Shown: positions 20,596 to 31,739 of the stretch, one piece after another
How the letters are laid out: each line of letters starts with the position of its first letter
Numbering within the stretch: the first letter of the stretch is position 1
NCBI RefSeq assembly: GCF_963082655.1
Contig: NC_081555.1
Coordinates: 30,551,266-30,615,265 of the forward strand
Length of the DNA: 64,000 bases
From: Stomoxys calcitrans
Taxonomy: Eukaryota; Arthropoda; Insecta; Diptera; Muscidae
Direction: 5' to 3'
Made by a program: the position numbers and the translations under genes
Notes under the pieces: generated by a model
The model's database searches: none
What the model was told of the DNA's origin: nothing
The model's input: only the letters and a program-made list of their open reading frames with translations

Positions 20596-20619
20596 ACTGG
20601 CACATGAATCGTCTCAATA

Positions 20620-20912
20620 TAATTGAAATTTTGCATTGTGCCAAGTACGCTTCAAATCGGTCAAGAACCTGATATAGCTCTCATATAAACCGATCTCTCG
20701 ATTTCACTTCTTGAGTCCTTACAAGCCGCGATTTTTATCCGATTTGGCTGAAATTTTGCATAAAGTCTTCTGTTGTGACTCTCAACAACTGTGCCGAGTA
20801 CGGTTCAAATTGGTTAATAACCAGATATAGCTGCCATATTTTAGCAGAATCCATGGTGGTGGGTTCCCAAGAATCGGCCCGGCCGAACTTAGCATGCTTT
20901 TACATGTTTTAT
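20620..20912 (-). mobile_element. Family A 5'-end fragment
   Basis: About one and a half monomers, then the family A start on the minus strand: CCATGGTGGTGGGTTCCCAA...GGCCCGGCCGAACTTAGCATGC, ending near 20912. The 3' half is missing. Confidence 0.82.
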
Positions 20913-21262
20913 CTGTAGGCAGGTTAATTTCGAGGATGGGCTATATTTGACTTTATCTAGACATAGCTCCCATATATACCGATCTGACGCTTCAATGTCT
21001 TAGGCGCATTAATGCCACATGTATAATCTGATTTGCTAAAATTTGGCACAAAGTGCTGCGTTAAACTCCTCGACTTTTGTACCGAGTAAGGTCACGACCG
21101 TTTTATATTTCGACATAGCTGCCATATAGACAGATTTCGCTGAAACTTCGCACAGTAAGCTGTGTTAGGCTCTTCCATATCGGTGTGCAATATGGCCTCT
21201 ATCTTTCCATATTTGGATATAGCTGCCATATAGACCGAACATGGGATCTTACCACTTTCGTT
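20913..21262 (-). mobile_element. Family B fragment
   Basis: Two diverged monomers with CATAGCTGCCATATAGAC. It follows the family A fragment immediately. No ends are preserved. Confidence 0.7.
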
Positions 21263-22344
21263 TAACGAAAGGTGATGCAACCTTCTAAAGGGCCGATGTT
21301 TGATTTTGAATAACTTTAAATCGTTGTAAGATTGTGTGGCTATTCGTGGTTCAATTTGAGAAGTGCTTAATGAAATGCAGAAAAAAATTTGACTTTAATG
21401 GGATCGTTTAATTTCCATGCACCAATGAGTCGAATGACAAAATTTTAGTGTTTTTGAAGTAATTACCTCTTAATTTGACTTTTGTTTTGTAAAATATGTT
21501 CCATTGTACATAATTTTAAAGACTTCCCCCAAACACTTATTACGTGCTTGCATACATATCACCTACAATGTAAATAGTGTTTTGGAATTTGGTTTAAATC
21601 GATGGATAAGTGTAATGTAGTGCAAATTAGACATGATATGTAATTATTATTTTTTTGAAACACTAAATTAAAAAAAAAGAAACTGAATCAATGTTTTATT
21701 CCTTTTATGTTTAGGAATTAGATTTTTCAAATTACAAATTTAGTTAATTTTTGTAAATTTTTAAAATAATTTTAAGTAATATATTTATTTTGCGAATTGC
21801 TTTATAATTTTAAATTAAAAAAATAATACAAACCCCTCCCCCCCCCCATTCGCAATTGTATAAATTAGTTGAAGTATATAAGAAAAAGAAAAACCAAATT
21901 ATCTTTTAAGAAAACATATGAAAAAACAAAACATAAACCAGTGAGAGCTATTCTAAAAATTTCTCCAAGTATATCCTGTAAAGACTTTCAACAGCAATGT
22001 TTCCTATTAATTTGTATGTATGTACGATAATGTATTATGTATTCAAAAAGCAGGTGTGTGCTAAAACGGAAGTTTTTCATCCACCCTTCTCTCTTATATA
22101 ACTAATAGTTGTAATGAGAGTTTGGAGTGTTGTGTTGCCACTTGCAAATTATTAGTATAATGATTATAAGTACTATCAAAAATTGTATTATATTTAGTTT
22201 ATCACTTAAGATGTGTACAATTCATTAGATAATAATGTGAAGACGAGAACAATGCTATGCAAATGGAAAATAAAATGACAAAATATATCAAATATAAATC
22301 AAAACTAATAATGGGTATGTTATTTGTTCAAAAGGTAAGTTTGA
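21263..22344. other. AT-rich non-repetitive stretch
   Basis: Very AT-rich, with a short C-run at ~21834-21847. No gene or mobile element recognised. Confidence 0.5.
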
Positions 22345-23042
22345 TGTGTCAAATACCGAGAGATCAGTCCTTACGGCAGCTATATCCAAATCTGGACCGA
22401 TCTGTGCCATAATGCAGAAGTATGTCAAGGGGCTTAACTTAATTCACTGACCCAAATTTCGACGACATCGGACAATAAGTGCGCCTTTTATGGGCCCAAA
22501 ACCTTAAATCGAGGGATCGTCTACATGGCAGCTATATCCAAATCTGGACGGGTCTGTGCCATAATGCAGAAGTATTTGAAAGGGCCTAACACAACTCACG
22601 GTCCCAAATTGCGGCGACATCGGATAATAAATGTGACTTTTATGGACCCAAAACCTTAAATCGAGGGATCGGTCTATATGGCAGCTATATCCAAATCTGG
22701 ACCGATCTGAGCCAAATTGACGAAGAATGCCGAAGGGCCCAACACAACTCACTGTCTCAAACTTCAGCACAATCGAATAAAAAATGTTGCTTTTATTGGC
22801 CTAAGACCCTAAATCGGAGGATCGGCAAAAGCAAAAGCAGAATCTGTGCAAAGTTTCAGCACAATATCTCTACTTTTGAAGACTGTAGAGTGATTTCAAC
22901 AGACAGACGGACGGATATCTCTAGATTGTCTTAGATTTTTACGCTGATCAAGAATATATATATTTTATAGGATCGGAAATGGATATTTCGATGTGTTGGA
23001 ATGACAAAATGAATATACCCCCATCCTTTGGTGGTGGGCATA
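22345..23042 (+). mobile_element. Family B element with intact 3' end
   Basis: Three and a half monomers (GGCAGCTATATCCAAATCTG at 22376, 22529 and 22680, ~152 bp apart). Then comes the 3' end: ACAGACAGACGGACGGATAT (22900), GATCAAGAATATATATATTT and the terminal TATACCCCCATCCTTTGGTG followed by GTGGGCATA. This is the clearest 3' end of family B on the plus strand. Confidence 0.85.
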
Positions 23043-23852
23043 GCAACTAAAAGCGTACTGAATCCTTGAGCCCTTACAGACCACAATTTTTGTCCGATTT
23101 GGCTGAAATTGAGCATGTATTATTTTCCTATGATTTCCAATAAGGGTGCAAATACGATCCAAATCGGTCTTTAACCTGATATAGGTTCCTTATTAACCGA
23201 TCTCCCGATTTGACTTCTTTAGCACCTACAAGCCTCAATTTTTGACCGATATGGCTGAAACTTTACACATGAGGTTTCGTTATGATTTCCAACAACCATG
23301 CCAAGTACGGCCCGAATCGGTCATCAACCTGATATAGCTCCCATATATACCGATCTCCCGATTTGACTTCTTAAGCCCCTGGATGCCGGAATTTTTGTCC
23401 GATTTGGCTAAAATTTTGCATGTGGTGTTCCGCTATGACTTTAAACAAATGTGCCAAGTACGGCCCAAATCTGTATATAACCTGATATAGCTCCTATGCT
23501 AACCGAGCCCCTGATTTGACTTCTTGAGCTCTTACAAGCTACAATTTTCCAATTAGGCTGAAATTTTACACGTGGTGTTCTGTTAAGAATTCCAACAACT
23601 ATGCCAAGTATGGGCCGAATCGGTGTATAACTTGATATAGCTCCCATATAAACTGATCTCCCGATTTGACTTCTTTAGTCCTTACAAGCCGCAACTTTTG
23701 TCAGATGTGGCCGAAATTTTGCATGTGGTGTTCTGTTATGACTTCCAGCAACTGTGCCAAGTACGGTCCGAAACGGTGTATAACCTGATATAGCTCCCAT
23801 ATAAACTGATCTCCAGATTTGGCTTCTTTAGTCCTTACAAGCCGCAATTTTG
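23043..23852 (-). mobile_element. Family A array fragment
   Basis: Five monomers on the minus strand (TGATATAGCTCCCATATAAA at ~23330, 23480, 23635 and 23788). It abuts the family B 3' terminus at 23042 and has no ends of its own. Confidence 0.8.
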
Positions 23853-23855
23853 GAG

Positions 23856-25265
23856 TGAATGGTAATGAGGTTAACCCATCCCTGTGCATCATATTTGTTT
23901 GAGGAAACGGTCAAAAAGGGACTGATTGCGCTATACTAGTGTCGTAGCTTGATAAGAGGAGTCGGGGGCTTATGCCGGTCAGGGTACACTGCAAGTTTAC
24001 GGATGTGTTTCGACCGATTCTCACCTATGGATGTTTGCTGTGGCACCTTGCTCTGGTCAACTGGGCCTTCCGCAGGATGATCGAGAAGGTAGTCGTTACC
24101 GAAGCGGTGCTGATCTTTGCAACAGGGAGGTTTACTCCAAGAGCGGCATGTTAGTGCAGCGTGAGAATGAAAGCTGCGTGTCTTCAGGGGACCTGTCCTG
24201 GATGGGTTAGAGCTACAGCTCTTTTCGAAGTCAGGTACCTGGGCAAGATTCTTGGCCATAGACTAAACTGCAGAAGGAATGTTGAAGAAAAGGTCAAAGG
24301 GGACTAAATAAGCTTTACCCTTGTCACAGCTCGTTAGGAGAGAGTTGAGGGGAAGGTACATCTAATCTTTAATCTGCGGTTGTTCGGACTATTTTCACCT
24401 ATGGATGTCTTTTATGGTATTGAGCTCTGTACCCAGAAGTCTTCATTGAGTTCATTGGAATCAGGGATTCGCAAAAGCGTCTGCAGGTGTGCAGCTTCTT
24501 TCAGGCGTAGGACTTTGCGGTTCTGAAAGCACTGGAGACGATGTCGATGTATGAGCGGTGGCTCGATCAGGACATGAACAATCAGTCGCCGCTTAAGAGT
24601 TTGGCTTCGGCCCATGAGAGTTCAAGACTGGTAAAGTTCTTGCCACATACCTGCATGTGGCAGTAGTTATCTTTGGCAAAATCCCTATATGAAACATGGT
24701 TGTTACGGTCCATAGACCCAATCGCTGGGGAAACGCACGAGCCGTTTCGCTGATTATCGCAGATAATGAAACTTAATCAGTGAGCCAACATCTGTTCGAA
24801 CTTTTTGTAGGGTGGATGCCTTCTATGGTGACCTTGCGTTTGGCAAAATCCCTATACGAAACATGGTTGTTACGGTGCATAGACCCAATCGCTGGGGAAA
24901 CGCACGAGCCGTGCATTGAATAAATCGCTGATTACTGCAGATTATGAAACGTAATCAGTGAGCCATCCTCTGTTCGAACTTTTTGGTAGGGTGGATGCCT
25001 TCTATGGTGATCTTGCGTTTGAGCAGTGGAGTGTTGCTGTGGGTTGCAGCGTAGCGAAGGCCCTATGGCCTAGAATTAGACGTCGCTAATCCTGGATAAA
25101 GCTGGGAAAGCATATCTTTGTTCAGCTGATCCAAGACTGACTGTTCATGGCAAAGTCAGTCCTTGAGACCGAGCTGCGCTCAAGGCGAGTAAGACTTTTG
25201 CAGTGTTTGCGATGACGAGTTTGTTTCTTTTTTTCTCGTAATCAACACGAAGTGGATGTCCCCAA
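23856..25265 (+). pseudogene. Non-LTR retrotransposon relic with a 165-bp tandem duplication
   Basis: Translated pieces resemble the reverse transcriptase thumb region of Jockey-like elements (FRPILTYGCLLWHLAL near 24010; ALETMSMYERWLDQDM near 24530). Near 25040-25070 is SVAVGCSVAKALWPR, which resembles the C-terminal part of the relic at 56.4 kb. A segment starting TTGGCAAAATCCCTATA.GAA is present at ~24674 and ~24839, a tandem duplication of about 165 bp. No intact frame. Confidence 0.65.
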
Positions 25266-25285
25266 TATATGTAGGGAATTGAGTA

Positions 25286-26492
25286 GGCAAAAACAAGTAA
25301 AAGCGTGCTAAGTTCGGCCGGGCCGAATCTTATATACCCTTCACCATGGATCGCATTTGTCGAGTTCTTTTCCCGGCATCTCTTCTTAGGAAAAAAAGAT
25401 ATAAGAAAAGATTTGCTCTGCTATTAGAGCGATATTAAGATATGGTCCGGTTTGGACCATAATTAAATTATATGTTGGAGACCTGTGTAAATTGTCAGCC
25501 AATTCGAATAAGAATTGCGCCCTTTGTGGGCTCAAGAAGTAAAATAGAGAGATCGATTTATATGGGAGCTATATCAGGCTATAAACCGATTCAGACCATA
25601 ATAAACACGTATGTTAATGGTCATGAGAGAATCCGTCGTATAAAATTTCAGGCATATCGGATAATAATTGCGACCTCTAAAGGCTCAAGAAGTCAAGATC
25701 CCAGATCGGTTTATATGGCAGCTATATCAGGTTATGAACCGATTTGAACCATATTTGGCACAGTTGTTGGATATCATAACAAATTACTACGTGCCAAAAT
25801 TCATTCAAATTGGATAAGAAATGCGCCCTCTAGAGGCTCAAGAAGTTAAGACCCAAGATCGGTGTATATGGCAGCTATATCAGGTTATGTACCGATTTGA
25901 ACCATCTTGGCACGGTTGTTGGGTATAATAACAAAACACGTCGTGCAAAATTTCATTCCAATCGGATAAGAATTGCGCACTCTAGAGGCTCAAGAAGTCA
26001 AGACCCAAGATCGGTTTATATAGCAGCTATATCAGGTTATCGACCGATTTGAACCATACTTATCACAGTTGTTTAATGTCATAACAAAACACGTCGTGCA
26101 AAATTTCATTCCAATCGGATAGGAATTGCGCACTCTAGAGGCTCAAGAAGTCAAGACCCAAGATCGGTTTATATGGCAGCTATATCAAAACATGGACCGA
26201 TATGGCCCATTTACAATACTAACCGACCTACACTAATAAGAAGTATTTGTGCAAAATTTGAAGCGGCTAGCTTTACTCCTTCGGAAGTTAGCGTGCTTTC
26301 AACAGACAGACGGACGGACGGACGGACGGACGGACAGACGGACGGACGGACGGACATGGCTAGATCGACATAAAATTCCACGACGATCAAGAATATATAT
26401 ACTTTATGGGGTCTCAGATGAATATTTCGAGTAGTTACAATCAGAATGACGAAATTAGTATACCCCCCATCTTATGGTGGAGGGTATAAAAA
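25286..26492 (+). mobile_element. Complete family A element (reference copy)
   Basis: The 5' end is AACAAGTAAAAGCGTGCTAA followed by the palindrome TTCGGCCGGGCCGAA (25313-25327) and TATATACCCTTCACCATGG. Then come about five 153-bp monomers (25440-26260), the microsatellite (GACG)n/GACAGACG at 26302-26355, a ~100-bp conserved tail, and a 30-base hairpin TATACCCCCCATC...GGTGGAGGGTATA (26459-26488) followed by A-rich sequence. The 5' TATACCCT.CACCATGG and the right arm of the 3' hairpin are inverted copies of one another. No protein is encoded. Confidence 0.88.
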
Positions 26493-28311
26493 AATGAAAG
26501 GGTGATATGTGGAATATCTGGTGATGATTGGATAACAATTCCGATCTCGGAAGCACGGACGGACAGCACAGAAAGGATATGTGGATAGACTAAGTCGAAT
26601 CAGAAAGAATTTTTGAGTCAAAGCGTACATTTTATCACAGCCACAGTAAAAGCTTAAGGTATAATTTATTTTTAAGTCATAAATGCCATAAAATGAGAAC
26701 TGTGTTTACAAATTATTTGATAGGAACTAAAATCGTCAACTGGATGGCTTAGAAAGTACTACATCCAACTTTGTGTGCCTTTTAACCGATCGTCATAATA
26801 TTTCGTATTTTCGTTTCGAAACATGGAAAAACAGTTTTCCTATTTGCCAAAAAATTGTTTGCTTTATGGCATGGGACAGTCTAATGTACGCATACACATG
26901 TACAGCTTCTAAGAGCATAACCTTTGTCTTAGAACAAATCCTCAAAATTTTAGGGAATTCCTCATCATACATTTCGCCAAATCCCAAATACTGATCATCA
27001 CCTACCTATTTCTCAACACCAAATTAATAAATTCATCAAATATTTCCCATGGGTACTAATTTGTTAACAAAGCTTTCCCCAAACGCGCCATATACATACC
27101 AGGTATACAAATTAAATCATTATAAGAACTGCTGTGGCCAAAATTCGAAATTTATTACTAGCAACGCTTCTTTACGCTTCATTTTGTTAATCCTAATCAA
27201 TGGGATTTGGTTGTTGGACCTAGTTTCGAACGATCGATCGTAAAATCTGATCCGTCGTTGTTTATCTTCAATAGAATTGATTTATAATGAATTCAGCACT
27301 TATTCACACAATCTCGGCGAACATGGTGGACTGGCTCAATGGCTGCTTGGCTGGCATGTGCATGATGTGGGTCAGTTTTGAGAGGCTGTTGTTTGCAGCC
27401 AAAACTAATGGTCATAATAAACAAATTGATTTCGGTCGCAAAACCCCAAATGAAAAACACACTCAGACATACACACCAAAGACCCAACAACCATTAAACC
27501 ATCGATATACGAATACAAAGCCTAGCAAAAAGCCAAAAAAAAAACGAATCGACAAATTTAAATGAGAAATGAAAAACATGGTTATAAAATCGTAATACAA
27601 CGGCGACGACGACTTCAGCAGAAGCAGTTATAAAAACACAGAATTAATTTGGCCATAAATCAATTTGCAACAGGAAATCTGGTTTTTATGGATGTTAATT
27701 AAATAACTGAACAAATTAACAATAAACGAAAATCAGCCAGCCAGCAAGCCAGCCAACCAACCATCCAACCAGTCACCCAGTCTGGCAGCCAAACATACAC
27801 ATATTGATTGGGGCAAATTTCGAACTAAAACGGCGTCATTAAAAACACCATCCTAGTGCACTAATACAACACCAGTGATATCTCCCTGCAAACATTTCTG
27901 ATCGCCAAATAATCTTCCGCGAATCTTCTAGATGAGGGTTATGATCGCGGACAAGCTCATCTAAGAATCGTAGATGATTCCCCCGTTGTAAGGACGAATC
28001 TCCTGAGAGAGTGTTCCGCGAATCTTCCATGAGAGTTGCCAAAGAGTTAGTCAGAAGAGCCTTGGAAGATCATAGAATCGTGCAAGAATCATGTGGTCTT
28101 GTAACAAATGAGTCTTTTGGAAGATTTGTATACTCATCATGTTCGCCATTCCAAGTACCAATTCTCATATAAGCCAAGTGAGAATTCTGTTTGGTTTTGT
28201 GGAAGTTGTCCACTCAAAACAAAACATCGAATAACATAATCCAATACATGTCCTAAACGCACCAGACATGAAAATAAAAACAATCGAGAAAAGTTAACTC
28301 AGGCGATTTAT
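26493..28311. other. Non-repetitive stretch
   Basis: No gene recognised. It includes CCAGCCAGC/CCAACCAACC low-complexity sequence at ~27736-27790 and, at 27840-28120, an unrecognised segment in which GAATCTTC and AAGAATC words are reiterated. Open frames of 60-90 codons here show no family resemblance. Confidence 0.5.
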
Positions 28312-29775
28312 AAAAAAACTAAAAGCGTTCTAAATTTGGCCGGGCCAAATCTTGGAAACCCACTACCATGGATTCAGCTAGAATTGTATACCAAACCTAT
28401 GTCGAACCAGCAAAACTTAAAGCTTCTACGAACCGAACAAGGATATCAGGTTATAGACTGATTTGGACCGTACTTGAAATAGTTATTGGAAGTTGCAACA
28501 GAACAACGAATGCAAAATTTCAGCCAAATCGGAAAAAATTGCGGCTTGTAAGGAGTCAATAAGTCAAATCAGGAGATCGGTATATATGGGAGCTACATCA
28601 GGTTCTTGACCGATTTGAAACGTACTTGGCACAATTATTGGATTTGATAAGAGAACACTACATGCAAAGCATTCGCCAAATGGGACAAAAATTGCGGCTT
28701 AAAAGGGCTCAGGAAGTCAAGATGGAAGATCGGTTTATATGGGAGCTATATCAGGTTATAGACCGATATGGACTGTATTTAGCACAGTTGTTGAAAGTCA
28801 TAACAGAACACCACATGCACAATTTCAGTCGAATCGGACAAAAATTGCGCATTCCAGGGGTTGAATAAGTCAAATCGGGGGATCGGTTTATATCGGAGCT
28901 ATATCAGGTTATATACCGATTTGGAACTCACCTCACACAATTGTTGGATGTCAAAAGAGAGCACACCATGCAAAATTTCAGCCGAATCGGACAAAAATTG
29001 CATCTTCCAGGGGTTGAATAAGTCAAATCGGGGGATCGGTTTATATGGGAGCTATATCAGAGTGTTAAGCGATTCGGACCATACTTGGCATAGTTATTGA
29101 AAGTCACAACAGAACGCCACATGCACAATTTCAGCGAAAAGGGACAAAAGGTTGGGCTTCCAGGGGCTCAAGAAATCAAATCGGGGGATCGGTTTATATG
29201 GGAGCTACATCAGGTTATATACCGATTTTGAACTCACCTCACACAATTGTTAATGTCAAAAGAGAACACAACATGCACAATTTCAGCGAAAAGGGACAAA
29301 AGGTTGGGCTTCCAGAGCCTCAAGAAATCAAATCGGGGGATCGCTTTATATGGGAGCTATATCGGAGTATTGACCGATTCGGACAGTACTTGGCAGAGTT
29401 AATGAAAGTCACAACAGAACGCCACATGCACAATTTCAGCCAAAAAGGACAAAAGGTGGGGCTTCCAGGGGCTCAAGAAGTCAATTTGAGAGATCGGTTT
29501 ATATGGGAGCTATATCTGAATCTAAACTGATATGGCCCATTTGTAGTCCCCAACTACCTTAATCAATAGAAAGTATCTGTACGAAGCTTTGCGCGTTCGA
29601 CCGCTATCGTGAGGTCGTCCGACAGACGGACGGACATGATCGACTAGATCGACTCAGAACGCCGAGACGATCAAGAATATATATAATTTATGGGGTCTAA
29701 GACGAATATTTCGAGGTCTTACAAACGGAATGCTGAGATTAGTATACCCCAACCTATGTCGGTGGGTATAAAAAA
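28312..29775 (+). mobile_element. Complete family A element
   Basis: A mutated start (CTAAAAGCGTTCTAAATTTGG, then CCGGGCCAAAT and CCCACTACCATGGATTC), about seven monomers, GACAGACGGACGGACATGAT at ~29620, and the terminal TATACCCCAACCTATGTCGG followed by TGGGTATAAAAA at ~29744-29775. Monomers at ~29120-29420 share GGGACAAAAGGTTGGGCTTC, a local homogenised variant. Confidence 0.85.
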
Positions 29776-30110
29776 TATTCCGGACGACTATACGCAATCG
29801 GTTGTGCATCGTCGCGAAGAGATGCTTAAACTTCCGCACACGCCACGGGGTGTCCAATAGTAACCTAGAAGAGTGTTGCACGAGTCATACGGACGATTAT
29901 AACGCAATTGGTTGTAAGAGAAGAATTACAAAAACATTCGCAGACGCAAGGGATTGCCCATTGATATCATAGAAGAGCGACTCATACGGAAGAACAATTG
30001 CGTAAAAACCTCAAAGAAGATTGTTTTATTCATCGCGGGGACGAGTGCTCTTCCAAAATGTTGACAAATGTTTATAAGGCTAATATATGCGAGAACTAAT
30101 GTGTTGTATT
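29776..30110. repeat. Degenerate ~110-bp direct repeat
   Basis: CGGACGA.TATA.CGCAAT.GGTTGT occurs at ~29780 and ~29890. Each is followed at a similar distance by AGAAGAG. Origin not recognised. Confidence 0.5.
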
Positions 30111-30114
30111 TGTA

Positions 30115-30680
30115 GAGGGTAACTTTTTAAGAGCTATAGGAAATTTTTTCAAAGCAAAAAACACATAAAACTCCTAAAAATGCATAAAATCTTTATTTGA
30201 ATCGATAGTGCATATAATTTAATTTTTGATGATTATTTCATGCAAATGTTGTCCGTGATTACGCTTGGAATGGTCCATCCGCTAGGTCAAATTTTGAATA
30301 CTCTTTCCAACATTTTGGCCGGTATCTCACCAATAAATGATTCAATGTTGTCTTCCAATGCGTAAATTGAAGCGGTCTTGTCTCAATAGACATGAGCTTT
30401 GACATAGCCCAACAAAAAATAGTCTAAAGGCGTTAAATCGCACGATCTAGGCGGTCAATTGACCGCTCTCGACCGTATAATAAAATGTTTAGCGAACTAG
30501 CCTCTCAATAAGCCCAGCATTGTTATGCGTGCTGTGTGGCATGTAGCATCGTCTTGTTGAAACGACATGTTGGATATCATCTCACGATAACGCTTACCAT
30601 TCCCAGTTACATTAAGATTCGCATCATCTTTAAAGAAGTACGGTCCAATGATGCCACCAGCATACATCAGGCAGAGCAGT
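30115..30680 (-). pseudogene. Tc1/mariner transposase relic (C-terminal half)
   Basis: The minus strand encodes AGGIIGPYFFKDD, then MISNMSFQQDDATCHTARIT. Further on, in another frame, are residues around the third catalytic position (PRSCDLTPLDYFLLG, ~30395-30460). An internal deletion and frameshifts are evident. The sequence continues to a probable terminal repeat GAGGGTAACTTTTTAAGAG, preceded by TA at 30113-30114. Same transposase family as the fragment at 5456-5656, but a different terminal sequence. Confidence 0.85.
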
Positions 30681-30769
30681 GACAGGAAACTCAATGCAGC
30701 CTTAAGAACAAAGAGCAGACGATGAGACATCACCCAATCCCAATAAGCTTTACTAGAGGACTAATGATT

Positions 30770-30935
30770 GAGCTCATCCGGATAAAACTCCACCGGAGCG
30801 AGATAGCTCCACATGCTCTGATGGTGAAAATCACCAAGGACAAGATTCATATTGTCTTAATTCATGAGCCATGGATGACCCGGCACAAAGTTTCTGACCA
30901 TATTATCTACCAATTATTCTTTGCTCACTACCAAT
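30770..30935 (+). pseudogene. Fragment of a non-LTR retrotransposon endonuclease domain
   Basis: The translation LHRSEIAPHALMVKITK followed by IVLIHEPW resembles the N-terminus of the apurinic-type endonuclease of Jockey-like elements, where an IxxIQEPW motif carries the metal-binding glutamate. Only ~50 codons are present. Confidence 0.6.
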
Positions 30936-31039
30936 TATTCTTTACTCACAATCATTCTCCGTTGGATGAAACAGTGATGAGACAGGGAGACGGCCTTTCT
31001 ACTCTCCGCCACCGCCACCCACGTCGGAGCTGCGACGGC

Positions 31040-31300
31040 TGGTGATAAAGGCAAGGCAAGAAGAAAATGAGTCACAAATAGGGTGCCATGCGAACTCTCA
31101 CCACATATCGTAAAAGTGGTACAAAAATTAAAAAGCGGGCCAGACCCTTGTCCACCGGAAAGAGCAACGGCTGGTGATAAAGGCAAGGCAGGAAGGAAAT
31201 GAGTCACAAATAGGGTGCCATGCGAACTCTCACCACATATCGTAGCGATAGTACAAACACTAAAAAGCGGGCCAGACCCTTGTCCACTGGAAAGAGCAAC
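31040..31300. repeat. 132-bp tandem duplication
   Basis: GGTGATAAAGGCAAGGCA...GGAAAGAGCAACGGCT is present twice (starting 31041 and 31173) with few differences. A smaller duplication (CCAATTATTCTTT.CTCAC) lies just upstream at ~30910-30950. Probably in decayed LINE sequence. Confidence 0.8.
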
Positions 31301-31739
31301 GGCTCCAATCCAACCAGAACAGATCCCCTACACACAGCTTTAGCATCCTAGTTAAAAGCACCAGCTCGGTTTTTTGGTGTTTATGCCAAGCCCGTTGGTT
31401 TACCCCCTCCAGACCGACTCCTTTATGTTCACAGAACCCAAAAGACTTGAAAATTCCATTGAGTCGCAAAATAAGGTAAAAAACCTACCCCCGAAGTTTT
31501 TCTCTTAGTCGAAATCTTCGTACTCTTCGTAAACGAACCTTCCGTCAGTGAAGCCTTTTCAGTCAACGCGATTCAACTTATTTATTAATAGCGTGGGATC
31601 CTCATGTCCATCACAAAAATCAAAAAATTCAATGTCCAAGAAGACCGTCAAAGTCAAAATCACTCACCTTCAATATTCCTGCAATGTAGCAAATCATATT
31701 ATGAAGCTCATTGTCAAGTATTGCGTGTTGGCTTCTAAT

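Noticed and set aside
27287..27565. 92-codon frame MNSALIHTISANMVDW... considered as a small gene
   Set aside because: The composition drifts to low-complexity Lys/Pro/Thr. There is no recognisable domain, and the opposite strand is also open, as expected by chance in this sequence.
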